Part shown: positions 34,157 through 44,129 of the stretch, in pieces
Numbering within the stretch: position 1 is the stretch's first letter
Layout of the letters: every line of letters begins with the position of its first letter
From: JBBQUN01 sp963717115
GTDB lineage: Bacteria; Actinomycetota; Acidimicrobiia; Acidimicrobiales; SZUA-35
Direction: 5' to 3'
DNA length: 64,000 nt
NCBI GenBank assembly: GCA_963717115.1
Contig: CAVQVO010000017.1
Location: 310,001 to 374,000, forward strand
Program-made: the position numbers and the translations under genes
The notes under the pieces: model-generated
Seen by the model: only the letters and a program-made list of their open reading frames with translations
Databases searched by the model: none
Told to the model about the DNA's origin: nothing

Positions 34157-37096
34157 GTGCCCACCGGGGAGACTTTTGGCGCCATGTTGCGCCGGCTTCG
34201 GTTGGCGGCAGGTCTGACCCAAGAGCTTCTCGCCGAGCGATCGGGAATCAGCACGACCGGAGTTGCCGCGCTCGAGGCTGGACGCCGGAAGACGCCGCGA
34301 TTCAACACGGTCGGCCTCCTCGCCGATGCCCTCGAGCTGGATGCGCCCAGGCGCGCCGCCTTGATTGCAGCCGCCACCGGGATCGACCCCTCGCCCGCCT
34401 CGGTGCCGCTGTCGGCCGCTCCCGGCATCGGAGCGGCCGCCCCCCGATCACGGCACCAGTCGTTCGTGGGGCGTCATGCCGAACGGCAGATGCTGCACGA
34501 CGCCTGGGCCGATCACACCAAGATCATGTTGTTGTTCGGCGAAGCGGGGGTTGGCAAGAGCGCACTGGCCGACGAGTTCGCGTCCGACCTGGCCGAGCGG
34601 AGCATCACCGTTCTGGCCGGCCGGTCGACCACGCACCAACTTGGTGCATTCGAGGCGTTCATCGAACCGATTCGGTCCGCGCTCGACCGCTTCGGTGCCG
34701 CTGTGCCCGACCATTTGCGCGACCTCGGCCGGCTGATACCAGGAGTGCTCGAACCCCGGGAGGACCAACTCGACCCCAGCCGAGCGGACCCGGCCGTCGA
34801 GCGCCGCCTGCTGTTCGAGGCCGTGAGGACGTTGTTCGGCTCGCTCGGCCCGACGCTGCTGATGCTCGATGATCTTCACTGGGCCGACCCCGGCACTCTC
34901 GGTCTGCTTGCCTACCTCGCCATCGACCCGTCCCTGACCGATTTCCGGATCGTGGGCACGATCCGCTCCACCGACGTGACCCCGGCGACCACGGCCGCGT
35001 TGTCCGATCTGCGCCGCCACTGCAGCCTGCAGCGCCTCCATCTGAGCGGGCTGGAGGGTGCCGAACTCGCAGCGCTCGTCGGGCAAGTGGCGGGCTCCGA
35101 CGTGTCCGATGCGTTGATCGATGCCGTTCGCATGGCCACCAACGGCAACCCGCTGTTCGTTCGCGAACTCACCGAGCATCTGCTGGAGCACGGGTCCGAC
35201 CCGACGACCGCAGTGCCCGAAGGCATTCGCGACACGATCGAGCTACGGGTGGCCGGCGTTTCGGCCGACGGGCAGGCACTCCTGCGTGGAGCGGCGGTGC
35301 TCGGCGAGACGTTCGACCTCGATCGAGCCGGCGATCTCGTGGCCCTCCACGGCGAAGCACGGTTGGCGGCCATCGAAGACACGCTGCTCTCGGGGCTGCT
35401 GGTCGAGCGAACGGCCAGGGTGGCTGCGTTCTCGCATGGGCTCGTCGCCACGGCGATCTACGAGGGGATCAGCCGGTCCCGTCGGCTGACGCTCCACCGG
35501 AGGGCCGCCGCCTCGCTCGGCGAGCTGGGTCCGGTGGAGGCCGGCCAGATCGCCGACGTCGCCCGACACTGGTCGATCGTGGCCATCGACGACCCGTCGG
35601 CCTCCGGCACGGCCGCCCGATGGTCGGTACGCGCCGGCGACGCAGCGTCGGCGTCGGCGTCAGTCGATGAAGCCATCGCCTGCTACCGGCGCGCCGTGAC
35701 GTTGTGGACCGAACCGACCAGCGAGTACGCAGACACGCTGGTTCGACTCGGCGCGGCCCTCATGGCCAGTGGCGAGCTTCCCGAGGGCAAACGCGCCTTG
35801 CAGGAGGCGTTGCAGGTCGCCGATCGGGCCGGTGACGCGGCGATCTACGCGCGCGCCGCGCTCGGTCTCTCGGCGAGCGTGCGCTATTCGATGAGCGACC
35901 CCGAGCGCATCGCCGAGTTGGAAACCGCCATCGAACGGCTCGGGCCTTCTGACATGGTTCTTCGACCGGCGCTCATGGCGACGTTGCGTCGCCAGCTCGG
36001 GTTCGTCGACACACCCGACGCCGACCGCCGCCGCACCGAGGCCGCGCGGGTCGTCAGCGAAGCCGTGTCTGCTCCCGACGTGTCGGACGAGCTGCTCATC
36101 TCTCTGGGCAGCCTGCGAGACTCGCTGATTCTCGACGAGCCGGTTCCGCTCGGCCGACTGGCCCGCAACATCATTCGAGTGGCATCAGTTCGTCAGAACC
36201 TGCCGGTCATGTCGACCGGGTGGTATCGGCAGGCGTGGGCCGCAATCGAGTTGGGCGATGCCGTGGTCTTCCGACAGGCCGTCGACGAGTACCGAGCCAT
36301 TGCGTTGCGATTGCGGCGGCCGTACGAGTTGGCACTGTCGTCGAACATGCTGGCGGCGGTGGCGCAGATCGAGGGCCGCTACGACGATGCCGAAGCCGCC
36401 GGTCAGGAAGCCCTCGGTCACGCGTCGATGATCGAGGATGGCAACTTCAGTTGGGTGTACTTCGCCAACTCGGGCTTGCGGGCCGTCGACCAGGGGCATC
36501 TGACCACCACGTTCGAACTGATGCAGGCCGTGCGGTCCGAGTTCGGGAGACTCGCCACGTTCGAGGCGGCCCTCGCGGCGATAGCCGCCAACGTCGGCGA
36601 GAGGGCACTCACGGATCAACTGTTCGACGAGCAGATCGGCCCGAACGGCGAGATCCTCGATGCCAAGTGGTCGTATCTGAGCGCAGAGCGCTTGCCGGTC
36701 GTTGGCTTGCTCGCATGGGCGGCCGCCGCATCCGGCGACGTGGAACGGGCCCGAATCCTTCGCGATCGGTTGCTGCGCTTCACCGCCGTCGGGGTGCGGG
36801 TGGTGCGCATCGCTCCGGTGGGGGCATGGCTGGGCCCGATCGATCATCATCTGGGAGCGTTGAGTCGTGTCCTCGGCGACCTCGACCTTGCTGAACAGCA
36901 TCTGCAGAAGGCGCTCGCGGTCGAGGACGAGATGCATGGGCGCCCGTTCCGGGTTCGCACCATGGTCGAGTTGGCCCGTTTGGCCGACGACCGGGGCGGA
37001 TCGGCGGCAGGTGAACCGGCCGACTCGTGGCGACGCCTGGCCGGACGACTGGCCGGCGAGCTCGGCATGGAATCGATCCTGACGACCATTCGCTGA
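34157..37096 (+). CDS. HTH-AAA-TPR transcriptional regulator
   Basis: A 979-residue protein. The N-terminal XRE-type HTH is about residues 5-65 (LRRLRLAAGLTQELLAERSG, STTGVAALEAGRRKTPRF). The AAA/STAND ATPase is about 95-360 (FVGRHAERQMLHDAW, Walker A LFGEAGVGKSALADEFA, Walker B LLMLDDLHWADPGTL). A long TPR-like helical C-terminus follows to 979. Similar ATPase regulators usually end in a LuxR HTH, which is absent here: DNA binding is at the front. The GTG start lies 6 nt after TATTCT. It could control the divergent transferase gene. No frame breaks. Confidence 0.8.
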   Translation: MPTGETFGAMLRRLRLAAGLTQELLAERSGISTTGVAALEAGRRKTPRFNTVGLLADALELDAPRRAALIAAATGIDPSPASVPLSAAPGIGAAAPRSRHQSFVGRHAERQMLHDAWADHTKIMLLFGEAGVGKSALADEFASDLAERSITVLAGRSTTHQLGAFEAFIEPIRSALDRFGAAVPDHLRDLGRLIPGVLEPREDQLDPSRADPAVERRLLFEAVRTLFGSLGPTLLMLDDLHWADPGTLGLLAYLAIDPSLTDFRIVGTIRSTDVTPATTAALSDLRRHCSLQRLHLSGLEGAELAALVGQVAGSDVSDALIDAVRMATNGNPLFVRELTEHLLEHGSDPTTAVPEGIRDTIELRVAGVSADGQALLRGAAVLGETFDLDRAGDLVALHGEARLAAIEDTLLSGLLVERTARVAAFSHGLVATAIYEGISRSRRLTLHRRAAASLGELGPVEAGQIADVARHWSIVAIDDPSASGTAARWSVRAGDAASASASVDEAIACYRRAVTLWTEPTSEYADTLVRLGAALMASGELPEGKRALQEALQVADRAGDAAIYARAALGLSASVRYSMSDPERIAELETAIERLGPSDMVLRPALMATLRRQLGFVDTPDADRRRTEAARVVSEAVSAPDVSDELLISLGSLRDSLILDEPVPLGRLARNIIRVASVRQNLPVMSTGWYRQAWAAIELGDAVVFRQAVDEYRAIALRLRRPYELALSSNMLAAVAQIEGRYDDAEAAGQEALGHASMIEDGNFSWVYFANSGLRAVDQGHLTTTFELMQAVRSEFGRLATFEAALAAIAANVGERALTDQLFDEQIGPNGEILDAKWSYLSAERLPVVGLLAWAAAASGDVERARILRDRLLRFTAVGVRVVRIAPVGAWLGPIDHHLGALSRVLGDLDLAEQHLQKALAVEDEMHGRPFRVRTMVELARLADDRGGSAAGEPADSWRRLAGRLAGELGMESILTTIR

Positions 37097-37196
37097 CGTT
37101 CGTCGGGCCGATTCGCAGCCGACGTCGCCCAGCGGCTCCGATGTGAGGGTGATGTGAGGGTGACGTCAGTGGTGATATCCGCGCCGTGAGCGCAAG

Positions 37197-37850
37197 GTGG
37201 GTCGGGTGAACACGCTTCTGGACACCAATCTGCTGCTGAGTTTCTGTCTCACCGCCACGGTGATCGTGCTGGTGCCCGGGCCGAGCGTGCTGTTCGTCGT
37301 GAGCCGGGCGCTCATGGGCGGGCGCCCCGCAGCGGTGGCTGCAGCCGCCGGCGACACCATGGGCCAGACCTTGCAGGGGGTGATGGCGGCGCTCGGAGTT
37401 GGCGCGCTGATCGCCGAGTCCGCAGTGCTGTACAACGGGATCAAGTTCGGTGGGGCGATCTATCTGGTGTTCATGGGCGCAACGACACTCAAGTACCGCC
37501 AGTTCTCCACCGTCGGTGGCGATGCCGCTCCGGTCGACGGGAGGCGCCAAGAACTTCGCCGAGGGTTCACCGTCGGGCTCACCAACCCCAAGACGGTCGT
37601 GTTCTTCGCCGCCGCTCTCCCCCAGTTCGTCGACCCAGCCCGCGGGTACGTGGTGCTCCAGATGTTGGCCTTGCTCCTCGTGTACAGCGTGATTTCGATG
37701 TTCGGCGACACTTCCTGGGGGCTCGCCGGCGACTCGCTGCGCTCGTGGACCGCCGACTCACCCCGCCGCATCGAAGGTCTGATCGCCTCCGGTGGACTGT
37801 GCATCATCGGCGTCGGCCTCTGGGTCGCCCTGTCCCACCACGCCGCCTGA
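37197..37850 (+). CDS. LysE family amino acid exporter
   Basis: A 217-residue membrane protein of the LysE/RhtB family. Helix 1 LSFCLTATVIVLVPGPSVLFVVSRAL carries the PGP motif; ALMGGRPAAVAAAAGDTMGQ is the conserved loop; FGGAIYLVFMGATTLKYRQ, FTVGLTNPKTVVFFAAALPQFV and C-terminal helices follow. It exports an amino acid or homoserine-lactone-like compound. GTG 37197 or GTG 37206 could be the start; neither has a strong ribosome site. Confidence 0.85.
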   Translation: MGRVNTLLDTNLLLSFCLTATVIVLVPGPSVLFVVSRALMGGRPAAVAAAAGDTMGQTLQGVMAALGVGALIAESAVLYNGIKFGGAIYLVFMGATTLKYRQFSTVGGDAAPVDGRRQELRRGFTVGLTNPKTVVFFAAALPQFVDPARGYVVLQMLALLLVYSVISMFGDTSWGLAGDSLRSWTADSPRRIEGLIASGGLCIIGVGLWVALSHHAA

Positions 37851-37895
37851 GTCAGAGCCGGGCCCGGTCGCCGGAGAGGATGGGGTCGAGCCCCG

Positions 37896-38214
37896 TCACT
37901 GCGTCAGTTCGACTCGGTTGGCCTTGTCTCGACGGCTCCGCCCGAGCCGGGCACCGAGGGTGACGAGGCCGAGCCCGACCACGAAGAAGATCGTGTTGAC
38001 CACTCCGTATCCGAAGACCTGGCCGAGGTCGTGGTCGGGGAACGGGCCTCCGAAGGCTGCGGTGTCGCCTCCTCCCCAGTCCAGCAGGAGCCAGGGCTGT
38101 TTGGAACGTGAAGACGAACTGCGCCGCCGCGATGTAGGCGATGAACGCTGCGGTCCGGTTCCGAACGAAGAAGCCGAGGGGGAATGGGGCGATGATCATG
38201 AGTGCAAGTTCCAT
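37896..38214 (-). CDS. Small membrane protein (frameshifted)
   Basis: From ATG 38214 (TACGTT 6 nt upstream): MELALMIIAPFPLGFFVRNR, AAFIAYIAAAQFVFTFQTAL. After an indel near 38107 the frame continues with GGPFPDHDLGQVFGYGVVNT, IFFVVGLGLVTLGARLG and ends KANRVELTQ at TGA 37896-37898. Corrected length about 105 residues with three helices. Function unknown. Divergent from the sensor kinase gene. Confidence 0.5.
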
Positions 38215-38336
38215 GTGGTCAACGTAAGGAACGCGACATCCACGGCGCATCGGTGCTGGCGCCGGATTCGGCGTCGTGTCTGCGCCTACGCGCTGGCACG
38301 GACGCAGCGTGCTCCGATGTCGACGAAGATGGAGAC

Positions 38337-40319
38337 GTGACGTTGGCATCGACCCCGCGACGTGCCGTGTTCCTCGCCGTGTGCCTCTACGTCGCGGCAC
38401 TGATGATCATGGCGGCGATCGAGTCCCGGCGGGGCGGTGAGTCGCCGGATTGGCTGTTGGCGACGGTTGCCGGCTTCAGCGTCGCTCTCGGTGTCTTCGT
38501 CGCATGGCGGAGCCCGAACAGCCCGGCTGCGGGTGGCCTCGTCTTGCTGGGCGCCGCTCCGACGGCCGCGGCGGCGATCGAGGCGTGGGGCGAATCCTTC
38601 GGTGGTCCTGGCTCGCTTGTGGGAGCGCGTCTGGTGGCGCACGTCTCGCCAGGTGTGTGGGTGTTCAACCTGACGGGTTTCGTGGTCTTGGCCTCGAGCT
38701 TCCCGTCGGGCCCGTTGCCGAGCCGCCGATGGGCAACGGTCCCGCGGTTGTTCCTGTTGACGGGGGCGCTCGTCGTGTTGGTGGTCGGGGTGCAGCCCGA
38801 GCAGTTCGAGGCCGATGGGGGAGCGCTTCCGGGCGCTGCGCCGTTCGACGTGCCGGCTGTGGTCACCGGGGTCGCGATGCTGGCGACCGCCGTGCTCCTG
38901 GTCGGCGTCCTGGTGGCGGCAGTGCGATCGGTGGTGATGCGCTACCGGGCGGGCGACGACGTGATCCGCAGCCAGCTTCGCTGGTTCGTGCTCGGCGCGG
39001 GCTCGGTGCCCGTCCTCCTCGTCTCGGGTTGGATCGCCGAGATCGGCGGGGCATCCATCGCGGTGGCGTACACACCGTTCATGGTTGCGATCACCGTGCT
39101 GTTGCCGATCGCCGTGACCATCGGTGTGCTGCGACACGATCTGTTCGACATCGACCGGATCCTGAACGACACGATCGCCGGACTCCTCACGACCGTGGTG
39201 GCCGCTGCGGTGTTCGCGCTGGTGGTGACCATCGCCGCTCAGACGGGCGCAGCCCGACTGGAAGTCGGCGAGGCCGGCGGGCTCGCCGCTGCGGCGTTCG
39301 TGACGGCGTTGCTGCTGTATCCGGTCCACGGGCACCTGCACCGGCTCGTCGGGCGGGTGATCGACCACGACCGGGTCGTGGTGCTCGGAGCGGTTCGTTC
39401 GTTCGTCGACGATGTCCGTGACGGCGAGGTCGAAGCCGAGCAGGTGGAGGACGAACTGCGTCGCTGCCTCGATGACCCGAAGCTGCTGGTTCTGCTCGAG
39501 GTGCCCGGCCGGGACGGGCTGACCCGTCTCGACGGCACTCGCCACGACAGCACGCCCGACGCCGACGCACTGGTCACGCTCGACTGGCACGATCGCCGCG
39601 TCGGTGCGCTGGTGCTCGGGCGGGTGACGAAACGACGAGCCCGGATCGCCCGCGCCGCAGCGGTCGAGGCGCGTCTCGCGATCGATGTCAGCCGGCTGAG
39701 GATGGAACTGCGCCACGCACTCGACGACGCCCATGCCAGCCGACTGCGGCTGGTCGAGGCGACGGCGATCGAACGCCGGAAGCTCGAGCGGGACCTCCAC
39801 GACGGCGCCCAGCAGCAGATCGTCGCCGTCGGCATGCGACTGCGGTCGGCGCAACGGCGACTGCTCCCCGACGACCCGACGGCGCTCGATCTCGACGAGG
39901 CCGTCGCGTCGCTCGAAGCGACGGTTGCCGAGCTCCGTCGCCTGGCCCACGGCATGCGACCGGCACTGCTCGACGACGGGCTCGCTGCAGCGCTCGGCAA
40001 GCTGGCACACGACATCCCGCTGCCCGTCCGGCTCTCCGTCGACGACCTCACGGTTCCCGAACTGACCGCAACGACGACGTACTTCGTGGTCGCCGAAGCC
40101 GTTGCGAACGTCCTCAAGCACGCACACGCCACCCGGATCGACGTGCGCGTCCGTGCCGAGGGCGACGGTCTGCGGGTCGAGGTGAGTGACGACGGCATCG
40201 GAGGTGTTCGACCCGGGCAGGGTCTGGCTGCGCTCGAGGACCGAGTCGCCGCACTCGGCGGACGCTTGCTGGTGCACAGCTTCGTGGGTTGCGGCACGAC
40301 GATCGAGGCGGTCCTGTGA
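38337..40319 (+). CDS. Sensor histidine kinase (NarL/LiaS type)
   Basis: A 660-residue kinase. The N-terminal membrane domain (about 1-330) has roughly nine helices, with LRHDLFDIDRILNDTI at its end, a signature of this kinase group. The dimerisation helix has the phospho-accepting His in ERRKLERDLHDGAQQQIVAV (HisKA_3), then LRRLAHGMRPALLDDGLAAAL. The HATPase domain shows AEAVANVLKHAHATRI and DDGIGGVRPGQGL. The stop overlaps the response-regulator GTG (GTGA). The start at GTG 38337 is a choice among weak candidates; TTG 38343 is an alternative. Confidence 0.8.
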   Translation: MTLASTPRRAVFLAVCLYVAALMIMAAIESRRGGESPDWLLATVAGFSVALGVFVAWRSPNSPAAGGLVLLGAAPTAAAAIEAWGESFGGPGSLVGARLVAHVSPGVWVFNLTGFVVLASSFPSGPLPSRRWATVPRLFLLTGALVVLVVGVQPEQFEADGGALPGAAPFDVPAVVTGVAMLATAVLLVGVLVAAVRSVVMRYRAGDDVIRSQLRWFVLGAGSVPVLLVSGWIAEIGGASIAVAYTPFMVAITVLLPIAVTIGVLRHDLFDIDRILNDTIAGLLTTVVAAAVFALVVTIAAQTGAARLEVGEAGGLAAAAFVTALLLYPVHGHLHRLVGRVIDHDRVVVLGAVRSFVDDVRDGEVEAEQVEDELRRCLDDPKLLVLLEVPGRDGLTRLDGTRHDSTPDADALVTLDWHDRRVGALVLGRVTKRRARIARAAAVEARLAIDVSRLRMELRHALDDAHASRLRLVEATAIERRKLERDLHDGAQQQIVAVGMRLRSAQRRLLPDDPTALDLDEAVASLEATVAELRRLAHGMRPALLDDGLAAALGKLAHDIPLPVRLSVDDLTVPELTATTTYFVVAEAVANVLKHAHATRIDVRVRAEGDGLRVEVSDDGIGGVRPGQGLAALEDRVAALGGRLLVHSFVGCGTTIEAVL

Positions 40320-40966
40320 GGCTGCGCATCGTGGTGGCCGAGGATGCGGTGCTCTTCCGTGAGGGTCTGGTGCGGCTCCTGGAAGAAGCGGGTCACGACG
40401 TCATTGCGGCTGTCGGTGATGCGTTGTCCCTGGTCGAGGCCGTCGATGCCGACCGCCCGGACCTTGCCATCATCGATGTCCGCATGCCGCCGGACCTGAC
40501 CGACGATGGCGTGCGGGCTGCACGAGAACTGCGTGGTCGCCACCCCGGGCTCCCGATGCTGCTGCTCTCTCAGCACATCGAGATCCGCCGTGCCGCCGAG
40601 CTGGCCGGAGAGGGCGGGTTCGGCTACCTGTTGAAGGATCGAGTGTTGCAGGTGGACGACTTCCTGGATGCGCTGCAGCGCGTCGCAGCCGGCGGCTCGG
40701 CGCTGGATCCATCGGTCGTCGCCGCCCTCGTCTCACCACCGCGGCGCCAGAGCGGGGCTCAGGTCGACGCGCTCACCGAGCGCGAGCGCGACGTCCTCGC
40801 CCTCGTCGCGCAGGGTCTGACCAACAGCGCGGTCGCCCGCCGACTGTTCCTGTCCGAGCGAACCGTGGAAGCCCACATGCGCTCGATCTTCCAGAAGCTC
40901 AGGATCCCGGATTCAGGAGACGACCATCGGCGCGTCCGAGCCGTCGTCGCCTATCTCACCGAATGA
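40316..40966 (+). CDS. NarL-family response regulator
   Basis: A 216-residue regulator. Receiver domain: RIVVAEDAVLFREGLVRLLE, with the acceptor Asp in DLAIIDVRMPPDLTDDG and Lys in GYLLKDRV. LuxR-type HTH: LTERERDVLALVAQGLTNSAVARRLFLSERTVEAHMRSIFQKL. Translationally coupled to the upstream kinase, so they form one two-component system. The regulated genes are unknown. Confidence 0.9.
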   Translation: MRLRIVVAEDAVLFREGLVRLLEEAGHDVIAAVGDALSLVEAVDADRPDLAIIDVRMPPDLTDDGVRAARELRGRHPGLPMLLLSQHIEIRRAAELAGEGGFGYLLKDRVLQVDDFLDALQRVAAGGSALDPSVVAALVSPPRRQSGAQVDALTERERDVLALVAQGLTNSAVARRLFLSERTVEAHMRSIFQKLRIPDSGDDHRRVRAVVAYLTE

Positions 40967-41290
40967 CCGAGTCGTCCCCGGCGCCGTGATGACCGTCATC
41001 CGGCCACGGCGATTCTCGACGGCATCGCCGTCTGCGTCGGCCCGACCCGCGGCCGTCGAGGCACCGCGAGTCAAGGCAGGGCACGACGCTCGTCATCGCC
41101 AAGCCCGCACACCAACCGGCCCGCCACCCACGTACCCGGTCCCGACATTCGACGTACCGGCTCGAGCGACAACATCGCTCACTTTCTCGCGGGTGGTGTC
41201 ACCCGGTGTGGTCGGACGGAACGTCAGTCAGGTACGGAGATGGTTCGGGTACCCGACGGTCGGACGCCCGTCATCGGACAGGAGCCGTTC
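40967..41290. other. No supported gene
   Basis: Intergenic stretch. Open frames are short and arginine/proline-rich shadows. CAGGAG at 41280-41285 is the ribosome site of the next gene. Confidence 0.5.
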
Positions 41291-41779
41291 ATGAGGCGTG
41301 CACTCGGCATCGGGACCGCGCGGTTCTACCTGGGAGCGATCGGGCTGATCATGCTGCCGGCCGGTCTGCAGGCGGCGTTCGCGCCCCGGTCGTTCTTCGA
41401 CGACTTCCCGGTCGGACGGGGCTGGATCGCCGCCGAGGGTGGGTCCTACGACGAACACCTCGTGCGTGATGTCGGCCTGTTGTTCCTGGCCTTGATCATC
41501 GTCACGTTCTGGGCGGCCTGGCACGACGAGTTCGTGGTGCCGGTCGCCCTTGCGTGGATCGTGCAAGGCGTCGGACACCTTGCGTATCACGTCGGTCACC
41601 TCGACGGGGTTGCCGGCATGGACCGCATCGGTCTCGTCGGCTCACTGGTACTGGTCCCGGCGCTGGCGGGCGCAGCGCTCGTGACTCCAGCCCCGAACCC
41701 GAGCGGAATCGGCTCCGTGAGGCGTTCGCGCCCGGTGGAGGTGCCGAGCCTGATGCAGTCGAGGCCCATCGAGCGGTGA
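41291..41779 (+). CDS. Membrane protein
   Basis: A 162-residue protein with four helices: RFYLGAIGLIMLPAGLQAAF, VRDVGLLFLALIIVTFWAAW, VVPVALAWIVQGVGHLAYHV and RIGLVGSLVLVPALAGAALV. PRSFFDDFPVGRGWIAAEGGSYDEHL is a conserved-looking extracellular loop known from unnamed actinobacterial proteins. CAGGAG lies 6 nt before ATG 41291. Function unknown. Convergent with the UGSC gene 20 bp away. Confidence 0.7.
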   Translation: MRRALGIGTARFYLGAIGLIMLPAGLQAAFAPRSFFDDFPVGRGWIAAEGGSYDEHLVRDVGLLFLALIIVTFWAAWHDEFVVPVALAWIVQGVGHLAYHVGHLDGVAGMDRIGLVGSLVLVPALAGAALVTPAPNPSGIGSVRRSRPVEVPSLMQSRPIER

Positions 41780-41799
41780 TCCGTCGGGTGGCGAAGCGC

Positions 41800-43555
41800 T
41801 CAGCCGCAGTTGCCGCCGATGTTGCAGACGAGATCGCTGGCCGGGGTGTGGTCGATGGCTTTGGTCGTCCACCAGCCGTGGGGTCCGTCGTTGCTGAAGG
41901 CGTAGGCGTTCGTGCGGTTCGGGTCACCGGCGACCGCGATCACGAGTCGTTCGGGGCGGCTGACGATCGGGACGAGACGTTCGGGGTCGTCGGACTCGGC
42001 GAAGACATTCGGGAGGTCCCCGGCGGCGACGAGTTCGACGAGCCGACGGCGTCCGGCGGTGAGGTTGCTCCACTCGCCGATCATCCTCTCGAACGTGATG
42101 GCGGGGATGCGGGCGTGGTCGAACAGGGCTCGTTGGACGTCGCGTTTCGACCAGCCGGCTCGGGCGAAGGTGCGGGCCAGGATCGGTGAGACGACCAGGA
42201 GCGGCTGGAACTGGTCGTGGCCCAGGCCGTGGACGTGGGTGAGGTCCCATGCGGCGACGCGGGTGAGTCCGTTGGCCAGGTAGGGGATGATCTCGTCCGG
42301 TGTCGACCCGAACACGCTCCCGATGATCGTGCCGCTGTTCATCCGGGCCATCGTGACGGTGTCCTGTTCGGCTGTGAATCCGAACGAGGCGCTGAGGGGT
42401 CGCCATCCGATCTCGGCCAGGCAGTCCATGTCCTCGGCGAGGACGACCCGGGCCGAGTTGCCGAACGTCGCCTTGTCGTGCTCGTCGGTGGTGAATCCGA
42501 AGACGTTGCGAAGATAGAGGCGGAGCCATCGCCCGACGCTGGTGTTGGCGTGGGTCCCTTCGCGCAGGGCGCCGACGCCGCAGTTGAAACCGAGGTCGGC
42601 GGTGTTCGGGCCGTCGACGATGATGAGAGCGTCGGCCCCGGTGGTGTTGCCGGAGTGTTCGGCGCCGTACGCCGGGTCGGCGAGGATCTGCGTGAGCGCG
42701 ATGAGGACGGGCAGGTGTTCGGGTTTGCAGCCGGCGAGCACGGCATTGACGGCGATCGACCAGATCGTGAGGTCGCGCCCCGAGGAGGTGGCGACACCCA
42801 GCGTCTTCCACGGGTCGTGACCGGAGTCGACGAGGTACGCCTCGACCCGCTCCTGTGTCGGCGGGATGATCGGGTGACCGTCGGTCCATCCCATGGTGAT
42901 GAAGTGGTCGTTGATCTCGTCGATGGTTCCCGACACCACGACGTCGAGCGCACCGGGTTCGTCGCTCGCTTCGTCGTCACCTCGGTCGTCGGGCCGGGTC
43001 AGGCCGTCGATGACCTGCGTCGACGGTCGGTCGCGACGAAGTTCTCGACCATCACGCTCGGTGGATTGGCTGTCGACGTGACCGACCGTGAGCGCCAGTG
43101 GAAGACGGTCGAAGCCATGGCCTCGGCCGGTCGCCGCGGCCTGACCCTGGAAGCCCTCACAGATGATCGACACCGAGGGGATGCCGGCGGTCTCGGCCGC
43201 GATCGATGCCCGCAACACGGCGGGCGTACAGCTACCTCAACAACCCATCCCGGACACGACGGCATCGACGTGGCGGGATCGGAGATCGTCACCGAGTCGA
43301 CCGACCCGTTCCTTCTCGTCGGCGCCGTGCAGGTTGCCGAACTCGGTGTGGTCGACGATCTCGACGCCCGGGAACCGGGTCGTCAGCTCGCTGTGCGAGG
43401 ACGGGGAACAGTTCGTCGCCCCGGAACAGGTAGTCCCAGAGGAAGGCCACCCGTGCACCTTCGAGCGTCTCGAGACGGTCGGCCTTGCGCCGCTGCTGGA
43501 CGCCTCGAGGGGAGCGAGGCCACACGACGTCGTAGGTTGGTTCCATGCCCGCCAT
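41800..43555 (-). CDS. UGSC family selenoprotein fused to a GWTDG-type domain
   Basis: The N-terminal UGSC domain reads LETLEGARVAFLWDYLFRGD, then (after an indel near 43411) FPGVEIVDHTEFGNLHGADE and VDAVVSGMGC, TGA (43237-43239), GSCTPAVLRASIAAETAGIP. With TGA as selenocysteine this is the family motif U-G-S-C. The C-terminal domain begins MGWTDGHPIIPPT and has AVNAVLAGCKPEHLPVLIAL, DALIIVDGPNTADLGFNCGV, ending CNIGGNCG. Two compensating indels seem present near 43040-43080, where MVENFVA appears in another frame. The reaction is unknown; a redox role of the Sec/Cys pair is likely. Start ATG 43555 or ATG 43546. Confidence 0.7.
43208..43239 (-). promoter_or_regulatory. Candidate bacterial SECIS hairpin after TGA
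   Basis: TGA (43239-43237), 11 nt, then GCCCGC, 6-nt loop CGTGTT, GCGGGC: a perfect 6-bp GC stem. The loop has G-U at positions 2-3 and begins 18 nt after the TGA. The 11-nt spacing equals that of the second candidate at 13120-13149. Confidence 0.55.
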
Positions 43556-43825
43556 TCTGTCCGCGTCCGTGCGTCGTGCGCTCGCAGAATCTGCCTCGGC
43601 CCGGCTCGCCTGTCGGCCTCTGCGTCCGTCCTGATCGGGCAAACGCCGATCAAGATCGAGCAGGATCGAAGAAGCGGGTCAGCCGCCACTGCCGTACCGT
43701 CGTTGCCACGGCCCGTCCGGTGTCGGCGCCTGAAGGCCGACGCAACAATCGAACGAACCATCACGCATCACCGAGCCTGCCTCTGGAGGCCGGGCACACA
43801 CGGCGATCGAAGGAGAACCATCACG

Positions 43826-44062
43826 ATGAAAACCATGACGTGCAAGCAACTCGGCGGACCGTGCGACCACGCTCATCGAGGCGAGACCGCCGATGAGGTG
43901 ATCAACGCCCAAGACCAGCACCTGAAGGAGATGGTGGCCGCTGGCGACACGGCGCATCAGCAGGCGAGCGACGAGATGAAGGGCCGCTGGAAGCGCCCGA
44001 TCTCGGGCATGAAGTGGTATCGCAGCGCCAAGAAGGACTTCGCGGCGCTGCCCGACAGCTGA
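43826..44062 (+). CDS. DUF1059 family protein
   Basis: A 78-residue protein: MKTMTCKQLGGPCDHAHRGE, TADEVINAQDQHLKEMVAAG, DEMKGRWKRPISGMKWYRSA. The TCK.LGGPCD start and the following helix are characteristic of DUF1059. Two cysteines near the N-terminus could bind metal. AAGGAG lies 11 nt before ATG 43826. Function unknown; single gene. Confidence 0.8.
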   Translation: MKTMTCKQLGGPCDHAHRGETADEVINAQDQHLKEMVAAGDTAHQQASDEMKGRWKRPISGMKWYRSAKKDFAALPDS

Positions 44063-44129
44063 CCCGAAGCGCGACCGCCGGGCGACGGTCGTTGGCTGAG
44101 CCGTGCCGTTCCTCGACGACGGTTCGGCG

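Noticed and set aside
38286..40277. 663-codon minus-strand open frame opposite the sensor kinase
   Set aside because: Low-complexity His/Arg/Gln composition and no motif; the plus-strand kinase is complete and motif-rich.
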